Shown in pieces: positions 4,225-6,338 of a stretch of 6,338 nt of DNA; the stretch's first letter is position 1; each line of letters begins with the position of its first letter. The stretch lies in assembly GCA_937872185.1 (NCBI GenBank), contig CALMQN010000108.1:1-6338 (forward strand), in the 5' to 3' direction. The DNA comes from an uncultured bacterium. GTDB lineage: Bacteria; Patescibacteriota; Saccharimonadia; Saccharimonadales; Saccharimonadaceae. The notes beneath the pieces are model-generated. The model was not told the origin of the DNA, searched no databases, and saw only the letters and a program-made list of their open reading frames with translations. Position numbers and translations under genes: made by a program.

Positions 4225-6338
4225 TGAAGCAATTTAATTATCACAGTCACCGAGCGGGCAAGGCACGGATTGGCGCTAGCCTTAGCGGTGCCTGGATCAT
4301 CGTTCTTCGAGTGGCGGTGTTTGCACTGTTAATCACCTCGATTGCACTTGTTGCCATGGGCTGGCCGCTTGGCTGGCTAGTACTGGGATTATCGGTTATT
4401 CCCGCAATGGTTGTTGAATGGAAAAAGGGGGAGTTAATACATTTAAACCCGAACGAAAAGTATCAGACAATTGATGATATTTTAGAGTCTGACGTACTGG
4501 GGTTGATGTCGCCAGAACCATCACCATACGAAGTATCACTAATCGTCGGACGACTGTACGGAGGACAGTTCTTCGCTGCACGCTTTGGCGTTGGATCGGG
4601 CTTTTTGCAGCAAATATCGTCCAAGGATGCGGCGGACATGGCCAACGTTTGGCAACTCGCTCGCGACATTGCTCGTCAGGTTGGCAGTAAGACGATATCG
4701 GCGACTATCTTGGTTGTGGCACTGGTAAAAGCACACCCGAATCACCAGGCTTTGTTGGCACATCTGCAGCTTGACCCAGAGGATCTGATTAAGGGCGTGC
4801 AATGGCAGCAGCATATTAGCGATCTTATCGAAGAAAGTAAGCAGCCAATGCGCACCGGCGGAATCGCGCGTGATTGGTCATTTGGCTGGATACCAATGTT
4901 GGCCAGGTTCGGTCAGAATATTAGCGAGCGCGTTAGTCACGGGTTGCTACTATCGACCAAGCTACCTGCGCATACCGAGGCATTGACGCAGCTGATTAAT
5001 ATATTGGGTCCGAAAGGGCGGGGGAGCGCTGTGTTGGTGGGGCCGGATGGTGTCGGCAAGACTGAGATTGTGCACCAACTGGCAGAGATGCTGCTGGATG
5101 CCAAGGCAAAAATTCCGTCAACGCTGAAGTTTCGGCAGATATTTATATTGGATGCGTCGTCGCTGATTAGTGCCGCCCCTGGGCGAGGTGAGCTGGAAGA
5201 ATTGATGTCGCATTTGCTGAATGAGGCATATAGTGCCAAAAATGTGATCATTTGTCTGGATAACGCGCAGCTGTTTTTTGAAGAAGGTATTGGGTCGGTT
5301 GATCTGAGTAACGTGTTGCTGCCCATTATAAAGGCAGGCAAACTGCGTATGATCTTGGCTATGGACGAACAACGCTATTTGCAGATTAGTGGCCGCTCGG
5401 CCCAATTGGTTAGCGCGCTTAGCCGTGTTAATGTGCGCCCTTCTAACCGCGATGAGACGCTGACCGTGATGCAAGATCAGCTGATATCGATTGAATTTCA
5501 GCACAATGTCACGTATATGTATCAGTCACTGGCCGAGGCGTATCGGTTGAGTGAACGTTACCAGCACGACGCGGCGATGCCAGGTCAGGCGCTAAAAGTA
5601 TTGGAGGCAGCTGCCAGTTATGACGAAGATGGTTTGGTAACCGCACAATCTGTGCAACGTGCAGTTGAAGTCACTATGGACGTGAAGGTCGGCGTTGCAG
5701 GTGGTGACGAAGAGCGCGAGAAATTGCTTCACCTAGAGGATTTGATTCACGAGCGAATGATTAACCAGGTCAGGGCAGTGAGTGTGGTAAGCGATGCGCT
5801 GCGGCGCGCCCGCGCTGGTGTACGCAACCAGAACAGGCCAATCGGTACGTTCCTGTTCCTTGGTCCAACCGGTGTTGGTAAGACGGAACTCGCTAAGGCA
5901 CTTGCCGATGTGTATTTTGGCGGTGAAGATCGCATTATTCGCATGGATATGAACGAATTTGTAAGCAGCAGCGATGTGAGTCGTCTGATCGCCGACGGCG
6001 CTAAGGATAGTCAGAGTCTGACTGCGCAGGTGATGAAGCAGCCATTCAGTGTGATTTTGCTGGATGAAATAGAGAAGGCGCACCCGAATGTACTGACAAC
6101 CTTTTTGCAAGTCTTGGATGAGGGTATTTTACGTGATGAACGCAACCGCGAGGTCAGTTTTCGCGATGCCATTATTATTGCGACCAGCAACGCCGGCGCA
6201 GACCGCATCCGCGAGCAGATTGATCGGGGACTTGATGTCGAACAGTTTGAAGACCAATTCGTCGATGAGTTAATTAGCAGTAATCAGTTCCGCCCAGAAT
6301 TTTTAAACCGCTTTGACGAAATCGTCATGTTTAAGCCG
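4218..6338 (+). CDS. Membrane-anchored ClpC/ClpA-like double AAA+ ATPase (3' partial)
   Basis: The frame is open to the right edge, giving 707 residues. Two membrane helices (about 26-48 and 50-66) follow a basic N-terminus and precede WKKGE, so the ATPase should face the cytoplasm. Residues about 150-215 resemble a degenerate Clp N-domain repeat (WQLARDIARQVGSKTIS). D1 has Walker A GPDGVGKT (275-282), but Walker B reads CLDNA (Asp348-Asn349, lacking the catalytic Glu), and its sensor-1 and arginine-finger positions are not conserved. No ClpB-type coiled M-domain is seen. D2 looks competent: Walker A GPTGVGKT (549-556), Walker B LLDEIEKAH (Asp616, Glu617), sensor-1 Asn658 in ATSNAGAD, and arginine-finger region FRPEFLNRFDE with Arg698. 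The aromatic pore-loop motifs are missing in both domains. The GTG at 4218 overlaps the previous gene by 7 bases; a second GTG at 4224 (TAGTG, 1-base overlap) is an equally plausible start and would remove two residues. Confidence 0.9.
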   Translation, partial: MVVKQFNYHSHRAGKARIGASLSGAWIIVLRVAVFALLITSIALVAMGWPLGWLVLGLSVIPAMVVEWKKGELIHLNPNEKYQTIDDILESDVLGLMSPEPSPYEVSLIVGRLYGGQFFAARFGVGSGFLQQISSKDAADMANVWQLARDIARQVGSKTISATILVVALVKAHPNHQALLAHLQLDPEDLIKGVQWQQHISDLIEESKQPMRTGGIARDWSFGWIPMLARFGQNISERVSHGLLLSTKLPAHTEALTQLINILGPKGRGSAVLVGPDGVGKTEIVHQLAEMLLDAKAKIPSTLKFRQIFILDASSLISAAPGRGELEELMSHLLNEAYSAKNVIICLDNAQLFFEEGIGSVDLSNVLLPIIKAGKLRMILAMDEQRYLQISGRSAQLVSALSRVNVRPSNRDETLTVMQDQLISIEFQHNVTYMYQSLAEAYRLSERYQHDAAMPGQALKVLEAAASYDEDGLVTAQSVQRAVEVTMDVKVGVAGGDEEREKLLHLEDLIHERMINQVRAVSVVSDALRRARAGVRNQNRPIGTFLFLGPTGVGKTELAKALADVYFGGEDRIIRMDMNEFVSSSDVSRLIADGAKDSQSLTAQVMKQPFSVILLDEIEKAHPNVLTTFLQVLDEGILRDERNREVSFRDAIIIATSNAGADRIREQIDRGLDVEQFEDQFVDELISSNQFRPEFLNRFDEIVMFKP

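Noticed and set aside
5040..5430. Degenerate D1 as evidence of a pseudogene or frameshift
   Set aside because: The frame is uninterrupted over 707 residues, D2 is nearly canonical in its ATPase motifs, and substitutions are in-frame, so divergence of function is more likely than decay.
4396..6208. Several minus-strand open frames of 61-134 residues inside the ATPase gene
   Set aside because: They are antisense shadows of the continuous plus-strand frame, rich in Ser/Arg/Pro with no recognisable motif and no ribosome binding site that I could support.

Overview
The window looks like a compact, gene-dense stretch of a Candidatus Saccharibacteria (TM7, Patescibacteria/CPR) chromosome. This is inferred from three things: the murT-gatD pair for lipid II amidation, a small conserved-looking WWYG-type membrane protein coupled to a membrane-anchored Clp-type AAA+ ATPase, and very short intergenic spaces with leaderless-looking promoters. 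No database search was possible, so the lineage is a judgement. No RNA gene, mobile element, CRISPR array or long repeat is visible, and no non-coding stretch exceeds about 60 bases.

Layout. (1) The left edge holds the C-terminal end of a + strand protein, probably a membrane glycosyltransferase. Its stop codon shares a TTAA with the stop of the next gene, which converges on it. (2) Positions 239-1306 (-) encode an OpgC-like multi-pass membrane acyltransferase. (3) A 56-bp divergent promoter region separates it from a + strand PrxQ/Bcp peroxiredoxin (1363-1836). (4) That gene converges with, and overlaps by 17 bp, a - strand operon murT-gatD (3807 down to 1820). These encode the two subunits of lipid II isoglutaminyl synthase, joined by a 4-bp ATGA overlap. 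(5) A 36-bp divergent promoter region separates murT from a + strand pair: a 126-residue membrane protein and a large Clp-like double AAA+ ATPase with two N-terminal membrane segments. The ATPase runs off the right edge.

Functionally the window is mostly about the cell envelope: a likely glycosyltransferase, a likely surface-glycan acyltransferase, peptidoglycan amidation, and a membrane-tethered unfoldase-like machine with its small membrane partner. The peroxiredoxin adds thiol-based peroxide defence.

Two things stand out. First, all four outward-facing genes have a -10 hexamer (TATAAT three times, TATACT once) ending exactly 6 or 7 nt before the start codon. This predicts leaderless mRNAs and fixes the starts, whereas the internal gene gatD has a normal GGAG ribosome binding site. 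Second, the Clp-like ATPase has a degenerate first AAA+ ring, lacks the usual aromatic pore loop in both rings and lacks a recognisable ClpP-docking motif. It may therefore be a specialised membrane remodelling or assembly ATPase and not a conventional ClpC. The MurT protein also lacks the four-cysteine zinc ribbon of characterised MurT proteins.
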